64,000 nucleotides of DNA from Symsagittifera roscoffensis (Eukaryota; Xenacoelomorpha; Acoela; Convolutidae), in the NCBI RefSeq assembly GCF_963678635.1, contig NC_087067.1, forward strand, positions 59,876,594-59,940,593, read 5' to 3'. A program made the position numbers and the translations under genes. Within the stretch, counting starts at the first letter, position 1, and each line of letters begins with the position of its first letter. The notes under the pieces were generated by a model. The model made no database searches. It was not told the DNA's origin and saw only the letters and a list, made by a program, of their open reading frames with translations. Positions 44,377-55,700 of the stretch are shown here, in pieces.

Positions 44377-47244
44377 TCATCTTCTACAAAAATTCTTCAC
44401 CTTTTTCTTCCCAATTGTCTGAACATGACTCTTAACACCATAAAACTTGTCTGCAGCTTCACTCAATTCGGGACTGAAAGTAGTAATGATGAACTGAGCA
44501 TTATTCGAGAGTTCTTTAATCATATTGGCTAACGATTGTCTATGTTCCGGATCCAGAGCCGCGTCAATTTCTTCAAAAAGATAAAAAGGCGCTGGGTCAC
44601 ATTTTTGGATCGCAAATATAAACGTCAAAGCCACCAGTGATTTTTGGCCTCCTAGTAACTGACTCATTTCTCGTGTCTCGGCAGGTTTACCCGAGAAAGA
44701 CACTTTAATAGACACTCCCGAAAACTGCTCAACTGAGGGGAGTTCAGGTTGTTGCGAGCCACCTTCTTGAGAGTCCGCCTCTTTCCGACGCATAACCAAT
44801 TGCGCTTGTCCTCCAGGTACCAATTTCTGAAACACTTCTGAAAAGTATTTCGAAACCTGTTTAAACGTGCACTCAATGGCCTCATATCTTTGGTTATCAA
44901 GAGAATCCATCATGTCTTGAATAGCCTGAGATCCCCTATCCACTTCGGCTTTCCGGTGCAATGACTTCTTCTCTTCTGTGGTACTAACAAACTGTTGTAA
45001 CGCTTTCTCGTTTACGTGAATATACTTTTCCAACTCATTGTTGCATTTGTGCAACTCCTCAATAAGTTGGTTTCTGTTCATCTCTTGATAGTTACCGAAT
45101 GATTCATTGGCCAAGGATCCCAAATCTCTTATTTTCTTCGAACAGTCCTCGATTCGCTTAACAATTAAGTGTTGCTTTTTGGTTATTGTCTCTAAATACT
45201 TGGTTTTACCTTCAATTTTGTCCTGTATTTCTTTTTCTTGGTTCTTATTTTCCTCGAAATTTTCCTGTAAATTTTGTAAATCGAGATTCAAATTATCTAA
45301 CTGAGTATCAATTTCGTCCAATCGTGGTTTAATAGCCTCAAATCTTTCGGCCATCAAAGATAAATCGTTTTCTAGCTTGCGTTTCTTTTTCGCGCTTCCT
45401 AAATCTTGTAACTGGTTAACGAGATACTCTTGTTTTCTCTTCAAAGTATTTCCTAGTTCATATTCAAATATCATTTTTCTTTTCTCTTCAAGCTCGGACC
45501 TTTCTGAACCAATCGCTTTGAGCTCGCTCATCACTTTCTTTTTCTCATTCGCAATTATTCCCACTTCAATTTGGTGCTGTGCAATTATTTGGGGCAATAG
45601 TTCGGTCTCCATTTCAACCCTATACGAGTTCATAGAAGCGTTGACTTGATCCAAAGTTAGCTGTAATCTTTTCAGTGGCCTTTTTTTTGCTTTATAGCTC
45701 TTCTGTATACTATTCAGCAGCTCGTTCTTCAATCTCAAATCTGCTTTGAGCCGTTCTGTCATCTCTTGATGCTTGCAAGCTTTTGTCTTGGCTCTTTCAA
45801 TTTCACTCAGAGCATGATTAATCTGCTGTTCTGCTTCATCTAGATTTTGATTAAGACTGGTGATCTGAGATTCCAGCTCAATGCGATCGCTTCGATCATT
45901 CTCCAAATGCGAGTTCAGGCTTTGTATCTGCTCTTGCAAGTTTCCTCCGACCAGTTTCAATTCGTTAATTTCTTGTCCAAGCCACTTGTCCCTTTGCTCT
46001 TTATACTCAAACTGAGGTACTAGGGGCTCCTTGGCATTTAAAAATTTTGCATGTTGGTCTAAACAATTCAAACGAAAACTTAAAATACCCTCCTTGCCGT
46101 TAACCTCTTCAAGCTGGGATGCAAATTGAGTAAATTTTTCCTGCTTTTCCGTTATTTGATCATTGACAGTTTTCAGCTCTGACTGCAAAATTTCTTTCAT
46201 ACTCTCTTCATTGTCAACTTTGTCCTGCAAATCTTTAGCCGTCAGTTCCAATTTCGCCTTTTGTTCGATCAAATCTGACTTTTCTTTTAAAAGCGTATCC
46301 TTTTCATCGACAATAGATGAAATCTTGTTTTTCAAGTCCCCCATATCTTTTCCTATTTGCTTCCCACGCTTCAGAATTTCTTGCAATTTATCCTGAAGAG
46401 GTAATGAAGCACTCGATATCTCATCTCGTTTTTTGCTCAAATCTTCCAGGTTTTGTTTCCTTTTCTTCAACTCGTTGTCTTGAATAGTATATTCAAGCAT
46501 TCGGCGCGACTTATCCCACTTTTGGCATTGTTTCAATTCTTCTCGGCGCTCATCGAGGACTTTTATTCCTGCTATTTCTTGAATCCGTTTTAATCGTTGC
46601 AAATCAGGTGCAGTAGCTATTTCATTTATCTCACTTTGTTTTACGATGTAATACGGTTTGCTTCGCGAGAAACCAGCCGCCTCCAGCAAACTCAACACCT
46701 CGTTTTTTGGGATACTTTTCTTGTCCATAAAAAATTCATCTTTTTTGGCTCCTATCACACGCTGCAGGGAGACTTCTTCTTGTTCGATCGGTAGTCGGTT
46801 GTCCTTAAAAAAAAAACAATTTTGGCGATCTATGAAAAATTGATCCAACGAAACGACTATTGATTGAAAAACTATACTACTATAAACGCTAACCCGATTG
46901 TCGAAAATTATTTCTACATTCGCGGTAGTGATTCGTTGACCAGTCCCCTCATGTAGCAACGCCAATCTTTGCTCAGCTCGTAAGTTGGAAAAATCATCAG
47001 CTAGCACAAATTCAATCGCATAGACGATATCACTCTTTCCACTACCAGTTAGGCCAACGAAAACATTTGCTCTTTTGCTGAAGGGCTCAATTTTTGTTTG
47101 GTCCTTGTATGACCGAAAACCGTCTATAATGACCTATAAAAGACACAATATAAACTCTAAATTGTAAACATGTAAAAAAAAACAAATGTAAAACACAAAG
47201 CTATCATTCGACTTCCGCGGCTTACAAACCTGCTTTATATGCAT
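44377..47244 (-). CDS. SMC3: SMC3-like cohesin ATPase lacking the hinge
   Basis: There are three exons: 47230-47244 (MHIKQ), 46894-47133 and 44377-46803, joined by 96- and 90-bp introns with GT/AG ends, giving 893 codons. SMC3 is the cohesin subunit whose two head halves form an ABC-type ATPase at the end of a folded coiled coil. The N-head has Walker A as GLTGSGKSD (residues 32-40) and the acetylation-site pair K105-K106 in VIGAKKDEFF. The C-head has LLGGQ at 801-805 (normally LSGGQ) and Walker B as FYLFEEID at 825-832 (normally DE). Coiled coil fills the middle, but the hinge domain is absent and the protein is about 320 residues short. A segment after DERRE is also missing. The conserved C-terminal end is replaced by CRR because of a T-run shift near 44388. 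It may be a divergent paralogue or a decaying duplicate. Confidence 0.85.
46804..46893 (-). other. Intron 2 of the SMC3-like gene
   Basis: GTTAGCG...TTTTTTTTTTAAG on the minus strand, 90 bp and free of stops in frame, so a naive translation reads through it and inserts 30 foreign residues. Removing it joins IIFDNR to DNRLPIEQEE, matching the SMC3 family at that point. Confidence 0.8.
47134..47229 (-). other. Intron 1 of the SMC3-like gene
   Basis: Donor CAG|GTTTGTAAG and acceptor CTTTTATAG|GTC on the minus strand, 96 bp. It separates a tiny first coding exon (five residues) from VIIDGFRSY. From general knowledge, animal SMC3 genes also have a first coding exon of this size, so the position appears ancestral. 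Confidence 0.8.
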
Positions 47245-48154
47245 TTAAAAGGGCTTTGATGTTTAGAAAACTGTGCGAGCCTGATGGTGGCTAAAGATAA
47301 ACAAGCTTTATCTGAAAATACAGTCAATACTCTTAAAATGAAAACATGATTACAGCTTTTCCAGAAAATGAAATATAATTATAAAAAGCTTTAAGCGAGT
47401 TTAGTTCATAAACACTTACACTAATAACTATCATGAATTGTAATAATTATTACACAGACACAAAACGGTGTTTCGCGTCACTTGCAATACAGCAAAAGCA
47501 GAGCTGGTTGGATTTGAATTTCATCTAAATACTCTGACTTAACGTTGTACATACCTGATGATGATAGTTATACAAAAACGTTCGTTTTTGTTCCGACAGT
47601 TTGAAAAATGGGGAGGAATTTTGTATACGGGTGTTTTCGTTTTTCTATTTTGTTTTCCACGCAAAATCAGGCACCACAAATAATTTTCGGAATTATCGAA
47701 TAGTATAAAGTCCTTCCAGTCGTGATTCAACAAACTTGACCCGTTTCAAGTTTTTTAACTTTGGTATAATTCCGAGCAAACAAAGCGAGCGAGCTGGCTT
47801 GTTTATGCCTAATTACAAAATCTTATTTAGGCCTAATTTACTTTTACTAAAAAAATATATAGTTCTTAGAATTTTTAACGCCGTTTTGGGATTCAAAAAC
47901 TTCACAAATTTGATTTTTTGTGCTTATTTAATCAATTTTCTTTAAAAAAAAAATTCGTTCATTTTGCTTATTTTTTATGACTGTCGGATGTGCTTAAGAT
48001 TTAGTTTCTCGTTCAGCTCCTTTTATTCCACCATACAGAAAAAACTACTCTATTGAAAAACATTTGAATAACTCTCTAAAACTGTTATTAAGCACAAATA
48101 ACAGGAGCTGTTATTTTGTTTTAATTTTAGAGACTATGATCGAAACATTATGTG
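47245..48154. other. Upstream region of the SMC3-like gene, no gene recognised
   Basis: It should hold the promoter and 5' UTR of the SMC3-like gene on the minus strand; no element could be identified with confidence. A decayed copy of the dispersed 'acacagacacaaaacg...cacttgcaatacagc' repeat lies near 47453-47495. Confidence 0.35.
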
Positions 48155-48385
48155 CTACTTGCAGAGTAAGTGTCTATCCATGTTTTCTAATACTTTATTG
48201 ACTTCTAAATATTTCAAATGAAAACAAGGACAACAGGTTATTGTGCAAATAGCACAAAATGTTCCAGCCATTGTACCATTCCCCCGTATGGCACAGCGGA
48301 ACCTTCCGTCGCACGAGAAATACCAATTAGAGGCGATGTTGTTGACGCATTCGTTATGAAAAGGAAAGAAAAATGTGCCAGTCGC
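48155..48385 (-). pseudogene. Cys/His-rich fragment, FLYWCH-like
   Basis: A 76-codon frame follows a TGA. It contains HNECVNNIASNWYFSC followed by DGRFRCAIRGNG. The spacing of Trp-Tyr-x-x-Cys, then Cys-Ala six residues on, resembles the FLYWCH zinc-finger core. The downstream His pair is not clear and the frame has no convincing start. FLYWCH fingers occur in host regulators and near some DNA transposons. This is a weak call. Confidence 0.25.
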
Positions 48386-49155
48386 TCATATTTGGAAGTT
48401 TGACCTTGAGAAAAGAGCACTTAATTTTGGGGTGAAATTTAATTTTTCAAAAATTCGAATGGAGCCTGTCATGCACGATTTTCTCGCGATAACTGAAAGT
48501 CAAAAAAGAGAAGTCAGAACAAGCGAGTGACAATCGCGGGAAAGTTGCAGGATAAATCAGTAGGAAATTGCTATTCGCAATTTCCGTCACAGTAATAATC
48601 TAGAGTAGAGCTGTCCCATTCGCAACAGAAAGAAGCGTATTCCCACGAACTGGATTATTGTGACTTGACTGGAGTATTATTCTAAACTGGACTAGAGTGA
48701 ACCTTCGGTGGAAAAGTGGACAGCTTGAGTGTCCCAATGGTTCACGAGAAACTATAGTCTAGAGTACAAACTTGTTCTTGTTGTTAAAACTGACAAACAT
48801 TAAACTCATTTTAGTTACATTATTTAATTCTCGAGTTAATTACCGACTGAAGTACTTCCCTTTCTTGAGCGTGCTACAATGTGAGTACTAATTTAAATTT
48901 CTAGAGTGTGTTTTATAATTGTTATGTTGAGGTAAGGCGAGTCTTAGGTTGATCCATCTGAAATGGATCAAAGTTCCACTGTCTAATAAAAAGTAACTTA
49001 ACGGATTGTTCCGACCCGGTTTTTAACGGCGTTCATGTATTTTGGGTATCTAGAGACCTAAGTATGAGGACGTTTTTAATTCTAGAGTGGGGGGATATTT
49101 TAGTAGTAGCCTTTAAGCTGTAACGGGTCGTAGTCTCATGTCACAAACGAACCGA
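48386..49155 (+). other. Probable 5' region of the second LTR element
   Basis: Base composition and short words ('cttgagt', 'tctagagt') change here to those that run through the element to its right. Part of it may be LTR, but no start/end pair, primer-binding site or partner copy could be fixed, since the 3' LTR would lie beyond the window. Confidence 0.35.
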
Positions 49156-49163
49156 ATTGGCTC

Positions 49164-49594
49164 CAGGGATGTCGAATACTCGGATTTTTTGATATTCGTT
49201 ATTCGCCGCGGCCCAACTATTCGATATTCGACTTCGGCCGAATAGTGCCTTTACTATTCGGATTCGGCTTCGGCCAAATGTTACTACTCGAACAACTATT
49301 CGGATTTTCGAACTCCTTTTTCTTTTCTATACTCGCACTCGGCAGCGACATCAGACTCTTCTACATTAGCCATCTTAAAAAAAACAGAAGAATATTGTGA
49401 AACAAAACAGTAATACAATATTCGGAATATTCGGGTTTTTTAGTAGTGGACCCTGGATTATTCGGTATTCGGCAAAAAAAAAAAATATTCGGATTCGATA
49501 TTCGGATTTCAAAATTTTAATATTCGGATTCGGCTTCGAAGTGCCGAATACTCGGTATTCGGGTCGAATACTCGGATTCGAATCGATATCCCTG
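49164..49594. mobile_element. hAT-type MITE, 431 bp, perfect 8-bp target duplication
   Basis: ATTGGCTC flanks both ends (49156-49163, 49595-49602). The ends are CAGGGATGTCGAATACTCGG and its inverted counterpart ...GATATCCCTG. The interior is made of 'ATTCGG'-type words on both strands, giving a strongly self-complementary sequence. This family differs from the one at 17535. It is non-coding. Confidence 0.85.
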
Positions 49595-49602
49595 ATTGGC
49601 TC

Positions 49603-51273
49603 CGACTGATTTGAGGTAGAAAAACACAAGAGATAGTGTCCCTGACTCTTGAGCCAATAGTTATAGGGCCTATTTTTCTTAAGCCTCATGTGTGACTGCA
49701 GTAGACGAATGTTACATAGTGTTTTTATGGCGCTCCTGGGTGTTTACGACATCAAGACTACGGAGTCGAACCCACTTGAGACAGCTTCGGGCTGAATGCC
49801 CATTCTAGAGTACCGGCGGTGCGGTTCGACAGGAACGTGCAAACCTTCCGGTTGTACCGTGATAGCTTTTTAAGAAAACTCGAGAAAACTTCCTGGTACG
49901 CTCTCCGAACGAGGCTTAGCTAACCGAGTAAAGGGGGGCAACTAGGGGGACAAAAACACGAGCAAAAAGACAAAAAGCAAAACAAAAACCAAAAAAGAAT
50001 AGAAAAAGGAACAAAAACCATAAAACGAAAAAAGACAGTGACTTTGACACCAGATTAGTTGGATCAAACCTTTATATTAATTAAATAGTATACCCATACT
50101 GTTTTACAAGTTCGATCGTTTCGATCAACCTAGTAATTTAACCCAGTAACCTTAATAAAGAGCCCGAGTGTGGGGCGTTGTCAAGGGTTTTCAGATAGCT
50201 TGGAACTTAGCTGGACAACAAGGAGACTTGACTGGAACAGGTGACCAGCCGAGTGGGAAAGTGGTTCAGGAGCACTTGAGCTGAACCAATAGGAGACTCG
50301 ACTGGAAGAGGTGACCGGCCGAGTGGGAAAGTGGTTCAGGAACACTTGAGCTGAACCAATAGGATACTGGACTGGAACAGGTGACCAGTCGAGTGGGAAA
50401 GCAGCCAAGAAGGATTTGGCAGATCTCGAGTTTGCAAGTTGGGCAGAACGGGTATCGTTAAAATCCAAACTACATTATAGGAGATAAGTGTAAAATTGGA
50501 TAAGCGAAATCCCCCGGTTTTGAGGAACGTTTTTTCTTAAGCAGGCCTGGAAACAGGTCTACGGTTTTCTCTTGAGAGGCTTAGCACCCGGCGCTCAAGG
50601 TAATTTTTAGGCTTAAGAAAGGGGGCTAGAAAGGGGGGAGGTTAGAAGGGGGGCTGGTTAAGTTAGAGGTTGGTGGTTGTAAATTGTAAAAAAGGGAGAA
50701 AATTAGACTAACTAATTAGTCGACATCGTTGACTTAGTTACATTAGACATTAACACGCGTTGGTAATAATAGGTGGATATCGAAATTTGAACTCGAGTAA
50801 AGGTAGGTACCCTGGTCGGATCGGTAGGGGGGAACGAACATAGACAGTTTTTGTGATACCCCATAAGATCGCTAGCAGGGGGGAAGGAAACGCGTGGCAA
50901 TTAGGTACCAGACATTTTTTCGATAGAAGGTAGACATTTGTCACCTTTGAATTTTAGGTGGTCTCATCTTTCCGTTTTTATTACTTTTTCTAGCTTGGAT
51001 TTTTGTAGCATTTTGGTGAGGATTTGTGTTTAGTTTTTATACGAACAGGTGATCACAAGATACCTGCGCACAGGTTTTGGTCTCAAGTCGCTTGGAACAT
51101 TGAAAGAGAGGTAATTAAAAAGAAATAAGAAAAAGGGGGGTCAGCATTTGGCTTTTAAGAGAGGGTTTTTGGGAAAATTTTACTAGAGCTTGAGTGGTGG
51201 TACAAGGTACAGTACATCAACAAGTCCCCATAACGAAGAAGAAAGAGGTCCCACCGCTCAGACACTTGTCAAC
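49603..51273 (+). other. Leader/LTR-like region of the second LTR element
   Basis: No coding region is supported. An AATAAA occurs at 50152-50157. A 70-bp tandem repeat is at 50221-50405. The G-rich plus strand with TTGAG words continues into the minisatellite. The LTR boundaries remain undetermined. Confidence 0.35.
50221..50405 (+). repeat. 70-bp tandem repeat, about 2.6 copies
   Basis: Units start AGGAGACTTG at 50221, AGGAGACTCG at 50291 and AGGATACTGG at 50361. Each contains 'ctggaacaggtgaccag' and 'gagtgggaaag' segments. Confidence 0.85.
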
Positions 51274-51938
51274 GGTCTTGGGACAGTGGTCTTGGGACAG
51301 TGGTCTTGGGACAGTGGTCTTGGGACAGTGGTCTTGGGACAGTGGTCTTGGGACAGTGGTCTTGGGACAGTGGTCTTGAGACAGTGGTCTTGGGACAGTG
51401 GTCTTGGGACAAGGGTCTTGGGACAGGGTCTTGGGACAGTGGTCTTGGTACAGTGGTCTTGGGACAAGGGTCTTGGGACAGGGTCTTGGGATAGTGGTCT
51501 TGGGACAGTGGTCTTGGGACAGTGGTCCTGGGACAAGGGTCTTGGGACAGGGTCTTGGGACAGTGGTCTTGGGACAGTGGTCTTGGGACAAGTGTCTTGG
51601 GACAGGGTCTTGGGACAAGGGTCTTGGGACAGTGGTCTTCGGACAGTGATCTTGGGACAAGGGTCTTGGGACAGGGTCTTGGGACAGTGGTCTTGGGACA
51701 GTGGTCTTGGGACAGTGGTCTTGGGACAAGGGTCTTGGGACAGGGTCTTGGGACAGTGGTCTTGGGACAGTGGTCTTGGGACAAGGGTCTTGGGACAGGG
51801 TCTTGGGACAAGGGTCTTGGGACAGTGGTCTTCGGACAGTGATCGTGGGACAGTAGTCTTGGGACACTAGCCTTGGGACACTAGCTTTGGGACAGTAGCC
51901 TTGGGATAGTACTCTCAGGACAAGGGTCTTGGGACACT
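51274..51938 (+). repeat. 14-bp G-rich minisatellite, about 47 copies
   Basis: The core unit is GGTCTTGGGACAGT, with variants ending ACAAG and a 13-bp form ending ACAG in recurring order. Degenerate copies trail on to about 52035. The unit length leaves reading frames open on both strands, but these are low-complexity by-products. It lies in the leader ahead of ORF1 of the second LTR element. Confidence 0.95.
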
Positions 51939-52414
51939 GACGAAGTACTGGGACATTACCGAACAGTCTTGGGAGTGTAAAAAGAAGCCTGGGACGGTAC
52001 AAAGAAGAGTAGGGACGGTAACTGGAAGTCTTAGGACAGTTTAAAAATTGAAGTAAAATTACAACAAGTTGTTTTAAGACAGGATTAAGACAGAACAAGA
52101 CTGATTGGAACCCGGTACGGTTGGGACCACAAATAAAGAAAGTTACTCGAAGATTTTAGAGAACTGGAACAAGGTTTTTATCACGTTGTATATTTTCTTT
52201 TAAGAATTTGTTTCCACAAAATTTTTTATTCTTAGAATAGAAATGTGTATATAATAATATTGTAAATAAGAGCAATTGTAAATAGAAATAATGAGATGGA
52301 GTAGGGTACCGGTGCTTGAAAAAAGGTCAAGTGGATCAAACACGAAATATAACTCGTCGCTGCGTGGAACGACATCAAGGAGCCCAGGCAAAAAAAAATA
52401 ACTTTTCAGTTAGC

Positions 52415-52777
52415 ATGGTCAGCACGAGGAGTGGCACCGAGAGCAAGACGCGAGAAGATGCGAGGGAAAAACAGGTGGAGCCCACAATCGAAATCGACCT
52501 AGAGACACCAGACCAGAGCGTAGATGAAGTGGATAAAAAGACAACGGAATCCACACCGATGCCCCATATGGAAGATCAAAATTCAAAAACCGTGGAGTTT
52601 TTGCCGATAGACGCGTTGGAAGACACAACAGACAATACCCGAGAAACGGTGAAAGATGACTCTCAAGTAAAGAAGTCATCTTTTACAGAAAAGTTGGCGA
52701 TGATGGTCGGAATGAAATCGAAAGACAACACGGCCGAGGAATCACAGCTGGAAGAGCACGAACATTTGGGACAGTGA
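52415..52777 (+). CDS. ORF1 of the second LTR element, acidic protein
   Basis: ATG at 52415 (MVSTRSGTESKTREDARE) begins 120 codons rich in Glu, Asp, Lys and Thr. A TTTTCAG acceptor-like sequence lies just upstream. It ends QTGA-style: its TGA overlaps the GTG that opens the gag-pol frame (52774-52777). It may be the N-terminal part of gag reached by frameshift, or a small separate leader protein. No known domain was recognised. Confidence 0.55.
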   Translation: MVSTRSGTESKTREDAREKQVEPTIEIDLETPDQSVDEVDKKTTESTPMPHMEDQNSKTVEFLPIDALEDTTDNTRETVKDDSQVKKSSFTEKLAMMVGMKSKDNTAEESQLEEHEHLGQ

Positions 52778-55700
52778 GCACGAAGGCGACAGAAGCCGAC
52801 CCAAAGGAAGAACAAGCCAGAAAGGAAGCGACAGCCGAAAACAAGATAACGGCTGATCATGAAACAGCTACCCTTGAGCTTGGAGACCTGATGACAAAAC
52901 TAAATCAGATCGACAAGAAACTGAAGTACAGTGAGGAAGATAGAGACTTAATAAGGAAAGAGTTGAAATACAACAAACACGAGTATCTGGATAGTTATTT
53001 TAACCTGGCTAAGGCGACAGACGAGAGACTCCAGCAGATGTCGGACAAGGTAGATGCCACCAATGAAGAACGAGATAAGAACATCAAAAAAGATATGCAA
53101 CAGTTGAAAAACCGATATGATGATATCAACAGCCAATTAGGTAGCCTGGAAAAGAGAATGGACATAATGAACAGGAATCAGGCCGAAAGTTCGTGTGCAA
53201 TACAGGCGAAGTTGGATGCAATCTTGAGAAATTCTACCCCACAAGAAAGACCGGCAGCGGATCGCACGCAAGGCACCAGAGTGGACTTTGTGGAACCACA
53301 AAGGAACAAACGGCAATCGACACCGTTGCCTTTAAACCGGGATGCTGTAAGCATAGCACCAACGGTTGCTAAAACAATCATAAAAAATAGGACATCAAAC
53401 ACAACGAGTGGTCCGGGGGACTCAACAGCTAGCAGCAACGCAGGTCCGGATGCCATGACGTGGGCAAGCACTTGGGAGATGATGAACAGGACTCTAGAGG
53501 CCTTCGCCACGAGGAACACTGACTCGAGAGATAGGAGAGACGGAAAATCAAGAAAAATTTTCAAGAAGCCAAAAGAATTCAAAGACGACTCCGATGGATG
53601 CATCGACACTTGGGTGGAAGTGATGAGATTACACCTAGAGCAAGATAACTTAAATGATGAAAGACAAGCATGCACAGCCATACTCAGCAACTTAGAAGGC
53701 ACGGCATTAAAATGCGTGGTCGCAAAGAAAGAAGAAGAACGCGACACCGCGGATAAGATCTTCGAGATATTGCTGAATCGATTCGGGTCAGCCATGAAGG
53801 GTCACCAAGCGATGATGCGATTTGAAAAGAGAAGGCAGAGGGACGACGAGTCAATAGATCGGTTCCTAGATGATCTCGAGAGCTTGAGAAGAAGGAGTGA
53901 CCCAGAGGAGTCGACAAACAGAAGAAACTTTAGCATTGCCTCGAAGTTCATTGATGGGGTAAAAAGTGACGACTTAAGGACGATGTTAGCAACATACTAC
54001 ACATTGTCGAAAGACAGCGCACCAACCCCAGAAGAAATGAGACAGAAATCAAGGGAATACATGCTGATGAAGCCCAAGAAATACTCATATTCAGAAAACA
54101 GGAACACACAGGGGGGAGGCCAACCCCAGAGGTCATCATGGTACAAACCTAGAGATGATATGGACAAGCGCAGATCATGCGCGAACTGCGGGTCAGCGGA
54201 CCACCACGTGGCTGACTGCACAACATACAAACAAGGCATGAAGAGCCTAGGATACGCACCGGATGAGGAGGACATGAGCCAGATGGAGGAACACGAGTAC
54301 TATAATGGCTTAATCATCAAGATAGGCGCTAGATGCTTCTTCTGTAACCAGGAGGGGCACTTCAGAATGGATTGTCCCTTGTTCTGGGAAGCGGTCAAGG
54401 ACCAGAGTCACCCCAAACATAAGTTGGCATTAGCGGCGGTGCAGAATCAGCGGAACAGGCAAAACGAGTTTGAATCGAAGAACTTAGGAGCACCAAGCAC
54501 GGAATTGCCAACGAAGACAGTGAAAGCTGTAACACATGTTAATGGTGCAATAGAATCCGCGGCCGGGAATTCTCTAGAGATAAATTATGAGAAAGCGGCG
54601 ACGGAGGCAATTGCCAAAGTGAAACAGGATCTGGCTGCGAAAGAAATAGAGCAACGGTTGAAGCTGGAGATCGAAAGACAGAATTTCAAGGAGGCATTAA
54701 CCGGAGCAAACCCAACACCAGAGGCTGTACCAGGCTCAACAAAGACCGGGAATTGCAACACTGTAAAAATGGTGACGGGAAATCCGTTCGGCATATCGAA
54801 AATTGGGGCGAGAATAATGTCGATAATCACAGTGGGCGGCCACGAGGTAACCAGAAACTTGAGCGAACCGAGCGACCAGACAATAATGCACATTGACGTG
54901 TACGCAGATTACTTGAGTGGTATAAGCCCACAAACGACTTCTAGAGCGCTAAGAGCACTACTCATGAGAGGGGGCAGCAAGCCGGTACGTGTTGATAACA
55001 GATATACTGAAGCTTATGGTCCACACGAGGTGATGCTAAATATAGATGGGATCAACATCTATACCAAGACAATGATAACATGTGACGAAGACCTAATTGG
55101 GCAAATCTACGTAGGGAAAGAAGAGTTGAAAGTGAGATCGATTGGACACTGCGCCATGCTTGAAGAAGATGCAATGCACATCGGGACGGAGGCAGATGTG
55201 ACAGGGCACGTGCTAGATATAAGTGGCAGAAAGACTCAGTTGCGTGTGTTACTTGATACGGGAGCAGTCTTGAGCGTCATACCAATCGAAACTTGGGAAA
55301 GGATGGGCTTTGACAAAGGTGACTTGATAGACTCGAGAATACGGCTGTCAGCTGCAAACAAAGGGGCCCTTCGGGTGCTGGGCAGGACGCCGATAATAGC
55401 CCTCAATTTGGGGGAACGTAACCTGTGGATGAGCTTTATCGTGGTAGAAAACCTAGATGAATCTGACCAATTCATTTTGGGCAGAGACTTCATCAGGAAT
55501 TTCGACGTAACGATTGACCTAAATAACGCAATGTTCAGGATACGGAACCCGGATAGGAGGTACGCAATCAAACCGGTAAGTTTAATAATGGCAAATGAAA
55601 ACAAAGCACCGGTATTCTTGAGTAGGAGGGTGAGGCTAAAAGCTAATGAAGCGGCAATCGTAAGCTTGAGGATGAAAAATTACAATGAACTAAGTGACAA

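Noticed and set aside
46804-46893. 30-residue insertion in the SMC3-like protein
   Set aside because: It has GT/AG ends and a T10 tract, and its removal restores family alignment, so it is an in-frame intron and not protein.
51190-52098. Long open frames on both strands across the minisatellite
   Set aside because: They arise because the 14-bp unit lacks stops in several frames. Sequence is low-complexity, overlapping frames encode equivalent repeats, and there is no start context or homology.
53178-53795. Large minus-strand frames opposite gag-pol
   Set aside because: They are antisense shadows of a GC-richer coding region with clear plus-strand domain evidence.
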